From the NCBI GenBank assembly GCA_945971355.1, contig CAMFPD010000081.1, forward strand, positions 1 to 8,826: a stretch of 8,826 nucleotides of DNA, written 5' to 3'. The notes under the pieces were generated by a model that was not told the origin of the DNA, ran no database searches, and saw only the letters and a list, made by a program, of their open reading frames with translations. Origin of the DNA: an uncultured Lachnobacterium sp. Its GTDB lineage: Bacteria; Bacillota; Clostridia; Lachnospirales; Lachnospiraceae. Positions 1 to 6,158 of this stretch are shown here, piece by piece. Within the stretch, counting starts at the first letter, position 1, and each line of letters opens with the position of its first letter. A program made the position numbers and the translations under genes.

Positions 1-15
1 TGAGGCTTCTTTTTT
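1..15 (+). terminator. 3' arm and U-tract of an upstream intrinsic terminator (partial)
   Basis: The window opens with TGAGGCTTC followed by seven T residues. A GC-containing arm running straight into a T-run is the usual 3' half of a rho-independent terminator. The matching 5' arm (GAAGCCTCA-like) would lie just outside the window, so this is inferred. If correct, an upstream gene on the plus strand ends just before position 1 and the ABC operon is transcribed separately from it. Confidence 0.45.
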
Positions 16-63
16 TGCGTAAAAAGGAGTTACAGAGGTGTTCCTGGGCTTTTTATATGGAAA

Positions 64-104
64 TGGTATTAATTGACAAAAAACACTGAGACTTACTAGT
101 TAAG
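64..104 (+). promoter_or_regulatory. Candidate promoter/operator region of the ABC exporter operon
   Basis: Two promoter readings are possible. A perfect -35 hexamer TTGACA lies at 73-78, but the bases 15-18 nt downstream match TATAAT poorly. Alternatively TGGTATTAA at 64-72 is an extended -10 (TGn plus TATTAA) with no good -35. An imperfect palindrome, CTTA-n5-TAAG with ACTAGT at its centre, occupies 92-104, where it would overlap a -10 and could be an operator. MarR-type repressors often control such ABC pairs, but no regulator gene is visible here. Position and palindrome are seen; promoter and operator function is inferred. Confidence 0.35.
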
Positions 105-120
105 AAAAGAGGGATGAGAA

Positions 121-1869
121 TTGAAGAAATTAACCAAATACATGCTGAAATACTGGTATTTTTATATTTTGATTGCAGTGTGCGTTGTATTTGCAGTTGA
201 ACTTGATATGGTATATCCACAGATTACTAAGAAGATTGTAAACGAGGTGTTTGTGGGAGGAGATATGGATAAGCTGCCATTACTCCTGCTTGCCATAGTA
301 TGTGTAGGAGTGGGAAGAAGTATCTTTCAGTACTTCAAGGAATTTACAGCAGATAAAACCGGAATGAAAATTGGTACTCAGATGAGGAAGGACTTATTTG
401 AGCACATCCAGGGACTATCAATGGATTACTTTGGTGAAACAAACACCGGTGAGCTTATGGCCAGAGTTAAGGACGACATTGATAATATCTGGCAGGTTTT
501 AGGCTTTATCGGAACACTTATATGTGAGGTTGTTCTTGCAGTTGTGTCAGTACTTTACTGTATGTTCAACCTTAACTGGAAGCTCACAATTGTTCCACTT
601 GTATTTATGACAGTGTGTGGAATTGTGGCAATCAAATTGGAGAAAAAGCTTGATAAGGTATACGAGGAGATTTCAGAGGAAAATGCAGAGCTTACAACAA
701 TAGCGGAAGAGAATCTTGCAGGAGTGAGAACTGTAAAAGCTTTTGCCAGAGAGAAATTTGAAATTGAAAAATTCCTGTCTCATAACAAGAGATATTATGA
801 CCTTAACATGAGAGAGGCAAAGATAATGGTGAAGTATGATCCGTTTTTCACCTTCGTAAGTGTATTACTCCCAATAACATGCGCAGTTTTGGGTGGAATA
901 TCTGTAATGAAAGGGACAATGGATATCGGATCACTTGTAGCTTATGTTGAATACAGCCGTAACTGCACATGGCCTATGGAGATGTTAGGATGGCTTACAA
1001 ACAGTGTATCCAGTGCTGCAGCGTCGCATAAAAAGATTAAGAAAATTTACGCGCAGACAAGTTCCATTGTTGAGAAAAGCAATCCAGTAGTACTTGATGA
1101 GATAAAGGGCGGACTTGAATTCGATAAAGTTGATTTATCAATAGATGATAATAAAATCCTTGAGGATGTAAGCTTTAAGCTTGAACCTGGCAAAACCCTT
1201 GGAATTATGGGGGCAACAGGAGCAGGAAAATCTACAATTGTAAATCTTATAGAGCGTTTCTATGATACAACCTCAGGAACTGTTAAATTCGATGGAGTTG
1301 ATGTGAAGGATATAAGCCTTAAACAGCTCAGGTCTAACATATCGGTTGTAATGCAGGACGTTTTCCTTTTCTCAGATTCCATTGAGGAAAATATCAAAAT
1401 GGGAAGACGAGATGAGATAATGCAGGATCAGATTAGACTTGCAGCAAGACAGTCTTGTGCCAGCGACTTCATCGAGGAGATGGATGAGCAGTATGAGACA
1501 GTAATCGGAGAGAGAGGTGTAGGACTTTCCGGAGGACAGAAGCAGAGAATTAGTATCGCACGTGCATTGGCAAAGTGTGCGCCAGTTCTAATAATGGATG
1601 ATTCCACATCTGCTCTTGACATGGAGACAGAGCATGAGATTCAGAAGATGCTTAATGGTCTCACAGACGTAACAAAAGTAATTATTGCACATAGAATATC
1701 TGCCGTGAGACATGCAGACGAGATAATATATCTGGATAATGGAAAAGTGGCTGAGCGAGGAACGCATGATGAGCTTATTGCACAAAAGGGACTCTATTAC
1801 AATACATACATGGCTCAGTATGGAGCTGTCCTTTCCATTGCAGAGACAACTGGACAGGGGGTGATGTAA
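121..1869 (+). CDS. ABC exporter half-transporter, subunit with degenerate ATP site (BmrC/YheI-like)
   Basis: Half-transporter of the type IV ABC exporter fold: a six-helix membrane domain (about residues 1-310) followed by a nucleotide-binding domain (about 330-570). Visible motifs are Walker A GATGAGKST (364-372), Q-loop Q412, signature LSGGQ (469-473), Walker B ending D493 and switch His H524. The residue after the Walker B Asp is Asp494 rather than the catalytic Glu, and the A-loop position appears to be Ile341 rather than an aromatic. Both mark the non-hydrolysing site of heterodimeric exporters such as BmrC/BmrD, TM287/288 and LmrC/D. The partner is the abutting downstream gene. The 582-residue length is normal. 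I accept the TTG start at 121 because GAGGG (109-113) sits 7 nt upstream; the next in-frame ATG, codon 8, has no Shine-Dalgarno. Substrate cannot be read from sequence; multidrug, lipid or peptide export are all possible. Confidence 0.93.
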   Translation: MKKLTKYMLKYWYFYILIAVCVVFAVELDMVYPQITKKIVNEVFVGGDMDKLPLLLLAIVCVGVGRSIFQYFKEFTADKTGMKIGTQMRKDLFEHIQGLSMDYFGETNTGELMARVKDDIDNIWQVLGFIGTLICEVVLAVVSVLYCMFNLNWKLTIVPLVFMTVCGIVAIKLEKKLDKVYEEISEENAELTTIAEENLAGVRTVKAFAREKFEIEKFLSHNKRYYDLNMREAKIMVKYDPFFTFVSVLLPITCAVLGGISVMKGTMDIGSLVAYVEYSRNCTWPMEMLGWLTNSVSSAAASHKKIKKIYAQTSSIVEKSNPVVLDEIKGGLEFDKVDLSIDDNKILEDVSFKLEPGKTLGIMGATGAGKSTIVNLIERFYDTTSGTVKFDGVDVKDISLKQLRSNISVVMQDVFLFSDSIEENIKMGRRDEIMQDQIRLAARQSCASDFIEEMDEQYETVIGERGVGLSGGQKQRISIARALAKCAPVLIMDDSTSALDMETEHEIQKMLNGLTDVTKVIIAHRISAVRHADEIIYLDNGKVAERGTHDELIAQKGLYYNTYMAQYGAVLSIAETTGQGVM

Positions 1870-3660
1870 ATGGCAGTTAACTCATTTAGAGAAGACGAAA
1901 AATTACAAAATGAAAATAAATCAAAAATTATAAGCAGACTTTTTTCTTACCTGAAAAATTATAAGCTTGGAGTACTTGGAGTGCTTCTTTGTATGGGCAT
2001 TACAATTGCGATTAAGCTTGTGAATCCTCTCCTGATAGAGAGCGCGATAGATGATTATATTGCAGTGAGTGATTATACCGGGTTATACAAAATCGGAATA
2101 ATAGCAATAGTAATAAATGTTGTATACATTATGATGGTAAAGGTCAGAATGTATGTGATGTCGCTTATTTCGAACAAGATACTGTTAGAGATCAGACAGG
2201 AACTGTACATACATATTCAGAAGCTTTCCTTCTCTTTCTTTGACAGCAGACCAACAGGAAAAATACTTGCAAGAATTATCGGAGATGTTAATTCGTTAAA
2301 GCAGGTACTTTCAAACTCGGTAACTGTATTGATTCCTGATTTCATTACGGTTGTAGGTGTTGTAGCGATTATGCTTGCAAAGGATGTGAAGCTTACACTT
2401 GCTTCCCTTTGTACAATTCCACTTATGATTGTGGCAATCTTCATTATACAGACAGTGGGACATAAGAGATGGATGAACTTTAGAAAGAAGTCTTCTAACT
2501 TAAACGCCTTTGTACATGAGGATATAGCGGGAATGAATGTTGTACAGAGTTTTTCTGCTGAAGGTGAGACCAGGGAAACCTTTGAGGAGCTTACAAACGA
2601 GCACAGAGAATCCTTTATTGCAGCCTGCAGAGTTGCGGACATGTTTGGACCTGTTATTGATTTTAGCTGGGGATTTGGTGCTATGATGTTATATCTTGTG
2701 GGTGTTAAATATATTGGTGCTCCAAAGGTATCAGTGGGACTTCTGGTTGCCTTTGGAACATACATCAATATGTTCTGGAACCCAATTATGAACCTCAGTA
2801 ACTTCTATAATCAGGTAGTTCAGAATTTGTCAGCGGCACAGAGAATCTTTGATATTATGGACACAGAGCCAGATATACGTGATGAAAAAGATGCAGTCAC
2901 TCTTCCAGATGTAAAGGGTGAAGTAAAATTTGAAAATGTATCATTTACATATGACAAAGGCACGCCAGCCGAGACAAAGGTGCTTGAGAACGTAAACTTC
3001 ACTGTAAAACCAGGAGAGACAATTGCTCTCGTTGGTCCAACAGGTGCGGGTAAAACAACAATCGTAAACCTCATAAGCCGATTCTACGATATAGAAGAAG
3101 GCCGAATTCTCATTGATGGTTATGATCTCACAAAGGTTTCTCTGGAGAGCCTTCGTCAGCAGATGGGAGTGATGACTCAGGACAATTTCATTTTCCATGG
3201 AACTGTCAGAGAGAATATAATGTATGGAAAAGTGGATGCGACAGAGGAGGAAATGATTGCAGCAGCAAAGGCAGTAAATGCCCATGACTTTATCATGAAG
3301 ATGGAAAAGGGCTATGACACAGAGCTTAAAGAGAGAGGTGCAGGTCTTTCTATTGGACAGCGTCAGCTTATTGCTTTTGCCAGAACAATGATTTCTATGC
3401 CTAAAATCCTTATTCTCGATGAGGCAACATCAAGCATAGATACTCACACAGAGATTCTTGTTCAAAAAGGTATCGAAGCATTGTTATCAGGCAGAACAAG
3501 TTTCGTAATTGCACATAGACTTTCTACTATACAGAATGCCGACAGAATATTTGTAATCAATAACGGCGGAATAATGGAGCAGGGAACACCAGCGGAGCTG
3601 ATAGAGAAAAAGGGTGCTTATTACGACTTATACATGGCTCAGTTTAAGGATATTGCCTAA
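1870..3660 (+). CDS. ABC exporter half-transporter, catalytic subunit (BmrD/YheH-like)
   Basis: Second half of the heterodimeric exporter, 596 residues. A cytoplasmic N-terminal stretch is followed by the membrane domain (about 30-330) and the nucleotide-binding domain (about 350-590). Motifs are A-loop Tyr361, Walker A GPTGAGKTT (389-397), Q-loop Q437, signature LSIGQ (493-497), Walker B ILILDE (513-518) with intact catalytic Glu518, and H549. The LSIGQ signature pairs across the dimer with the Glu-less Walker B of the upstream subunit. The hydrolytic site uses this protein's Walker motifs with the upstream LSGGQ. The start codon directly follows the upstream stop (TAAATG), and the Shine-Dalgarno AGGGGGTG (1856-1863) lies inside the upstream gene, so translation is probably coupled and roughly equimolar. 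It is shorter than B. subtilis BmrD (about 670 residues), lacking its N-terminal extension. Substrate unknown. Confidence 0.94.
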   Translation: MAVNSFREDEKLQNENKSKIISRLFSYLKNYKLGVLGVLLCMGITIAIKLVNPLLIESAIDDYIAVSDYTGLYKIGIIAIVINVVYIMMVKVRMYVMSLISNKILLEIRQELYIHIQKLSFSFFDSRPTGKILARIIGDVNSLKQVLSNSVTVLIPDFITVVGVVAIMLAKDVKLTLASLCTIPLMIVAIFIIQTVGHKRWMNFRKKSSNLNAFVHEDIAGMNVVQSFSAEGETRETFEELTNEHRESFIAACRVADMFGPVIDFSWGFGAMMLYLVGVKYIGAPKVSVGLLVAFGTYINMFWNPIMNLSNFYNQVVQNLSAAQRIFDIMDTEPDIRDEKDAVTLPDVKGEVKFENVSFTYDKGTPAETKVLENVNFTVKPGETIALVGPTGAGKTTIVNLISRFYDIEEGRILIDGYDLTKVSLESLRQQMGVMTQDNFIFHGTVRENIMYGKVDATEEEMIAAAKAVNAHDFIMKMEKGYDTELKERGAGLSIGQRQLIAFARTMISMPKILILDEATSSIDTHTEILVQKGIEALLSGRTSFVIAHRLSTIQNADRIFVINNGGIMEQGTPAELIEKKGAYYDLYMAQFKDIA

Positions 3661-3682
3661 AACAAATATTTCAAATAAATTG

Positions 3683-3711
3683 TTGTAAAGAGTAAGTCCT
3701 TGGAGTACAAT
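3683..3711 (+). promoter_or_regulatory. Predicted sigma-A promoter of metY
   Basis: TTGTAA at 3683-3688 (4 of 6 consensus bases) and TACAAT at 3706-3711 (5 of 6) are separated by exactly 17 bases. Transcription would start near 3718, giving a leader of about 25 nt that ends in the Shine-Dalgarno GGGAGGA (3731-3737). That leader is too short for an S-box or T-box element. The spacing and matches are seen; activity is inferred. Confidence 0.55.
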
Positions 3712-3742
3712 TTCAGAAGAAAAATAATTCGGGAGGACGAAA

Positions 3743-5029
3743 ATGAGCGATTTTAGAATGGAAACAAAATGCGTGCAGTCTGGTTACAGACCAGGAAACG
3801 GAGAACCACGCCAGATACCAATTATTCAGTCGACAACTTTTAAATATGATACAAGTGAGGATATGGGAAAATTATTCGACCTGGAAGCAGAAGGATATTT
3901 TTATACCAGACTTCAGAATCCTACAAATGACTATGTTGCAGCAAAGCTTGCTGATATGGAAGGTGGTACAGCAGCAATGCTTACTTCGTCAGGACAGGCA
4001 GCAAACTTTTTTGCACTTTTCAATATTTGTGAGGCAGGAAGCCATATTGTAGCTTCATCTTCTATTTATGGTGGAACCTTTAACCTCATTTCTGTAACTA
4101 TGAAGAAGATGGGAATCGACGCAACTTTCGTAGCCCCAGATTGTACAGAGGAAGAGCTTAACGCAGCATTTAAGGAGAATACCAGAGCTGTATTTGGAGA
4201 GACAATTGCAAATCCGGCCCTTACAGTATTAGATATTGAGAAGTTTGCAAAGGCAGCTCATTCACATGGTGTTCCACTTGTAGTTGATAACACATTCCCA
4301 ACACCGGTAAATTGCAGACCAATTGAGTGGGGAGCAGACATTGTTACTCATTCAACTACAAAGTACATGGATGGACATGGCGCAGCAGTCGGTGGAGCGA
4401 TTATTGATTCCGGTAACTTTGACTGGATGGCTCATGCTGATAAATTCCCAGGACTTTGCACTCCGGATGAGTCATATCATGGAGTTACATATGCAGAGAA
4501 ATTTGGAAAAGAGGGAGCATTCATCACCAAGGCGACAAGCCAGCTTATGAGGGATCTCGGAAGTATTCAGGCGCCTCAGAATGCATATATCCTTAACCTT
4601 GGACTTGAATCACTTCATGTTCGTATGGAGAGACATGTTGAGAATGGACTTGCAGTTGCAGAATTTTTGAATGGACATGAGAAGGTAAAGAGCGTAAGCT
4701 ACCCAGGACTTCCTACAGACAAGTATTATGAAGTGGCACAGAAATATCTTCCAAAGGGAGGATGTGGTGTTGTGTCCTTCGAACTTGAAGGTGGAAGACC
4801 AGCAGCAGAAGCATTTATGAAGGAGCTTAAGCTTGCAGCTATCGAGACACATGTTGCAGATGCAAGAACATGCTGCTTAAATCCAGCTACATCTACACAT
4901 AGACAGATGACAGACGAGCAGCTTTTGGCAGCAGGAATTCCAGCTGGACTTATCCGTATTTCATGCGGTCTTGAGAGCAAGGAAGACCTTATTGCAGATT
5001 TGGCACAGGCTCTTGATGCTATTAATTAG
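3743..5029 (+). CDS. metY: O-acetylhomoserine sulfhydrylase (O-acetylhomoserine aminocarboxypropyltransferase), PLP-dependent
   Basis: Cytosolic Cys/Met-metabolism PLP enzyme. MetY makes homocysteine from O-acetylhomoserine and sulfide, joining sulfur assimilation to methionine synthesis. Seen in sequence: YTRLQNPT (54-61) with the phosphate-contacting Tyr/Arg, SSGQAA (82-87), PLP-ring Asp182 in VVDNTF, the Schiff-base lysine K207 in HSTTKYMDGHG, and the carboxylate-binding Arg405 in LIRISCGLE. At 428 residues it is longer than methionine gamma-lyases and cystathionine beta/gamma enzymes (about 380-400). The extra length includes the insertion at about 222-258 with FDW, KFPG and PDESYHG motifs, which is typical of MetY. 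The ATG at 3743 follows GGGAGGA with good spacing. It is a separate unit from the ABC genes, with its own predicted promoter in the 82-base gap. Methionine gamma-lyase or O-phosphohomoserine specificity is less likely but not excluded by sequence alone. Confidence 0.9.
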   Translation: MSDFRMETKCVQSGYRPGNGEPRQIPIIQSTTFKYDTSEDMGKLFDLEAEGYFYTRLQNPTNDYVAAKLADMEGGTAAMLTSSGQAANFFALFNICEAGSHIVASSSIYGGTFNLISVTMKKMGIDATFVAPDCTEEELNAAFKENTRAVFGETIANPALTVLDIEKFAKAAHSHGVPLVVDNTFPTPVNCRPIEWGADIVTHSTTKYMDGHGAAVGGAIIDSGNFDWMAHADKFPGLCTPDESYHGVTYAEKFGKEGAFITKATSQLMRDLGSIQAPQNAYILNLGLESLHVRMERHVENGLAVAEFLNGHEKVKSVSYPGLPTDKYYEVAQKYLPKGGCGVVSFELEGGRPAAEAFMKELKLAAIETHVADARTCCLNPATSTHRQMTDEQLLAAGIPAGLIRISCGLESKEDLIADLAQALDAIN

Positions 5030-5031
5030 GA

Positions 5032-5898
5032 TTAGTTGAATCCCCGGAATCCTTTTCCGATTATTTCACTACTGTTTGTAATTGCAATGAAGGCTGTTGG
5101 ATTATTAGCTTTGATGAAGCGACGTAGTTCAACGGCCTGACTTCGTTTTAGAATAGTAATAATTACGTGCTTCTCATTGTGCTCATATGCACCCTCAGCC
5201 TTGTAAACTGTTGCACTGCGATGTAATTCGTTAGTGATAAAATCGCAGATGGCTTCTTGATTATCACATATAATAGTGAAGCATTTACATAAGTTAATAT
5301 TCTCAATTACATCATCTACTACTAATGACTTAGCAAGAAGACCACAAAGTGATATGAGTCCTGTTGTTGGATTGAATACAAAGCAAGCTGCCACTACGAT
5401 AAGAAGGTCGACAACAAAAAGTGCGCTGCCTATATTAAGGTGAGTGTACTTTTTTAATATCATGGCAAGAATATCTGTTCCACCACCAGAGGCATCAAGG
5501 TCGAAGAAAATAGCTGATGCGAATGCTGGAAGCGCTACTGCAAAAAACATTTCAAGAACCGGCTCGCTGGTTAGAGGCTTGTCCATTGGGAAAATGTATT
5601 CAGCGGCCCAAAGCAAGATGGAAGTTAAAACGCTTACATATACTGTTTTGATTCCGGCATCTTTACCTAGAAATATGAAGCCCACGACTAGAAGTATCAT
5701 ATTAATTAAAAAGGTAATAAATCCAGGGGTGTTAGGAAGAAGCGCACTAAGGACAACTGCTATTCCGGTTACTCCACCGAAGGAAAAACTATTTGGAAAT
5801 TTGAATACATACACACCTATGCATAATATAAAGGTTGCGATGGTTAGCATTAAGTATTCGTATAATGTGCTTGTTATGTTTGAACTTATTTTGTTCAT
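5032..5898 (-). CDS. YitT family (DUF2179) integral membrane protein
   Basis: A 288-residue membrane protein with the YitT layout. The N-terminal half has hydrophobic segments at about 14-33, 42-56, 58-78, 84-101, 114-132 and 157-177. It carries the family motifs GGVTG (41-45) and DASGGGTDILA (135-145). The C-terminal soluble DUF2179 domain (about 206-285) includes GAYEHNEKHVI and ends with a GKGFRGF motif. The family is common in Firmicutes, often in several copies; its transport or sensing role is not established, so no function is assigned. The ATG (minus strand, 5898-5896) is preceded by AAGGAG (5912-5907) with an 8-base spacer. The stop lies 2 bases from the metY stop, so the genes converge with no room for a full terminator. 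It diverges from tig, and the two predicted promoters overlap. Confidence 0.9.
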   Translation of the reverse strand: MNKISSNITSTLYEYLMLTIATFILCIGVYVFKFPNSFSFGGVTGIAVVLSALLPNTPGFITFLINMILLVVGFIFLGKDAGIKTVYVSVLTSILLWAAEYIFPMDKPLTSEPVLEMFFAVALPAFASAIFFDLDASGGGTDILAMILKKYTHLNIGSALFVVDLLIVVAACFVFNPTTGLISLCGLLAKSLVVDDVIENINLCKCFTIICDNQEAICDFITNELHRSATVYKAEGAYEHNEKHVIITILKRSQAVELRRFIKANNPTAFIAITNSSEIIGKGFRGFN

Positions 5899-5979
5899 GT
5901 TGGAATCTCCTTATGTTTGTATCATTTGTAAAATATTAGTGTATTAAAACTAACAACATTATATGTTATAGCACAAATT

Positions 5980-6008
5980 ATTATAAAAAACACTAGCCAA
6001 TGTGTAAA
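5980..6008 (-). promoter_or_regulatory. Predicted promoter of the YitT-family gene
   Basis: Read on the minus strand, TTTACA (6008-6003, 5 of 6 consensus) and a perfect TATAAT (5985-5980) are separated by 17 bases. This is the best promoter match in the window. The start would be near 5973, giving a leader of about 75 nt. A second TATAAT at 5963-5958 with a weaker -35 TTTATA (5987-5982, 18-base spacer) could be an alternative start. The -35 lies between the -35 and -10 of the predicted tig promoter on the other strand. Confidence 0.6.
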
Positions 6009-6022
6009 ATGTGTGATATACT
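5994..6022 (+). promoter_or_regulatory. Predicted extended -10 promoter of tig
   Basis: TATACT at 6017-6022 (5 of 6 consensus) is preceded by TGA (6014-6016), forming a TGn extended -10. TAGCCA at 5994-5999 (4 of 6) sits 17 bases upstream as -35. Initiation is expected near 6029, exactly where the first leader hairpin begins, which supports the call. An AATGTGT direct repeat (5999-6005 and 6008-6014) lies in the spacer. Activity is inferred. Confidence 0.55.
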
Positions 6023-6048
6023 CCAATGGTGACTTTGGAGGTCGCACT

Positions 6049-6132
6049 ATGCCCATTTGTGGCAGCATACAATTACAGATTAGCCGTAAATGGCAATGTA
6101 CGCGAGGAAGAGTCACGGGACTCTTTATTTAA
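6049..6132 (+). CDS. Putative 27-residue leader peptide ORF upstream of tig
   Basis: An ATG at 6049 follows a strong Shine-Dalgarno (TTTGGAGGT, GGAGG at 6037-6041) by 7 bases and opens 27 codons ending at TAA 6130-6132. The peptide begins MPICGSIQLQ and ends GRVTGLFI; it has two Cys, one Trp and four Arg and matches nothing I know. It runs through the central helix and hairpin 3 of the leader and stops 7 bases before the tig Shine-Dalgarno (6140-6147), in a different frame from tig. Its own Shine-Dalgarno falls in the loop and 3' arm of hairpin 1, so hairpin 1 would hide it and the long-range pairing would expose it. A ribosome translating it would melt hairpin 3. It uses codons uncommon in its neighbours (CCC, CGA, TGT). 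It may be a chance ORF, since the RNA structure alone could explain the region. Confidence 0.3.
   Translation: MPICGSIQLQISRKWQCTRGRVTGLFI
6108..6130 (+). terminator. Terminator-like hairpin in the tig leader (possible attenuator)
   Basis: AAGAGTC (6108-6114) pairs with GACTCTT (6119-6125) in a 7-bp stem closed by an ACGG tetraloop and followed by the interrupted T-tract TTTATTT (6124-6130). It lies between the predicted promoter and the tig Shine-Dalgarno, so full termination would silence the gene; it must be weak or conditional. Its 5' arm overlaps the 3' strand (6109-6116) of the long-range pairing with 6029-6036, so the two cannot form together. The stem is short and its U-tract broken, so it may be only a structural hairpin. 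Confidence 0.35.
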
Positions 6133-6158
6133 ACATTTTAAGGAGGATAACGTTAGTA

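Larger units (their letters stand above)
6029..6158 (+). ncRNA. Structured leader RNA of tig, candidate cis-regulatory element
   Basis: About 130 nt separate the predicted start from the tig ATG, and the sequence folds heavily. Hairpin 1: GTGACTT (6029-6035) with AGGTCGC (6039-6045). Central helix: CCATTTGTGGC (6053-6063) with GCCGTAAATGG (6083-6093), 11 contiguous pairs including two G-U. These wobbles would be A-C mismatches in a minus-strand RNA, so the fold favours plus-strand transcription. Hairpin 3: AAGAGTC (6108-6114) with GACTCTT (6119-6125). A competing long-range helix pairs 6029-6036 with 6109-6116 (8 pairs, one G-U) and excludes hairpins 1 and 3. GCATACA (6065-6071) in the central loop can also pair with TGTACGC (6097-6103), 6 of 7. 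I recognise no known riboswitch class. The pairings are seen; regulation is inferred. Confidence 0.5.

Noticed and set aside
114..120. ATG at 114 as the start of the first ABC gene
   Set aside because: It is in a different frame from the transporter and overlaps the Shine-Dalgarno region; the in-frame TTG at 121 is properly spaced.
2217..2768. 183-codon minus-strand ORF opposite the second ABC gene
   Set aside because: It is a shadow of the ABC coding frame: low-complexity Ser/Thr/Pro-rich translation, no recognisable motif, and the plus-strand protein is clearly the real one.
3661..3684. AACAA/TTGTT inverted repeat after the second ABC gene as a terminator
   Set aside because: The stem is only 5 A/T-rich pairs with a long loop and no T-run.
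5444..5947. 167-codon plus-strand ORF opposite the YitT-family gene
   Set aside because: The minus-strand frame carries all the YitT/DUF2179 motifs; the plus-strand translation has no family resemblance.
6083..6103. Purine riboswitch, because GCCGTAAATGGC resembles part of the P3 arm of the xpt element
   Set aside because: The conserved junction segments and the second kissing-loop arm are absent, and CCGTAAATGG is better explained as one side of the 11-bp helix.
6108..6125. Guanidine-II (mini-ykkC) riboswitch, suggested by the ACGG tetraloop
   Set aside because: That class needs two hairpins with ACGR loops and controls guanidine-related genes. Only one such hairpin is present and the gene is tig.
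6090..6158. N-terminal extension of trigger factor starting at the ATG at 6090
   Set aside because: It would add 23 residues unlike any trigger factor start, has no Shine-Dalgarno, and bypasses the AAGGAGGA at 6140-6147 and the family N-terminus MSVKVENLEHN.
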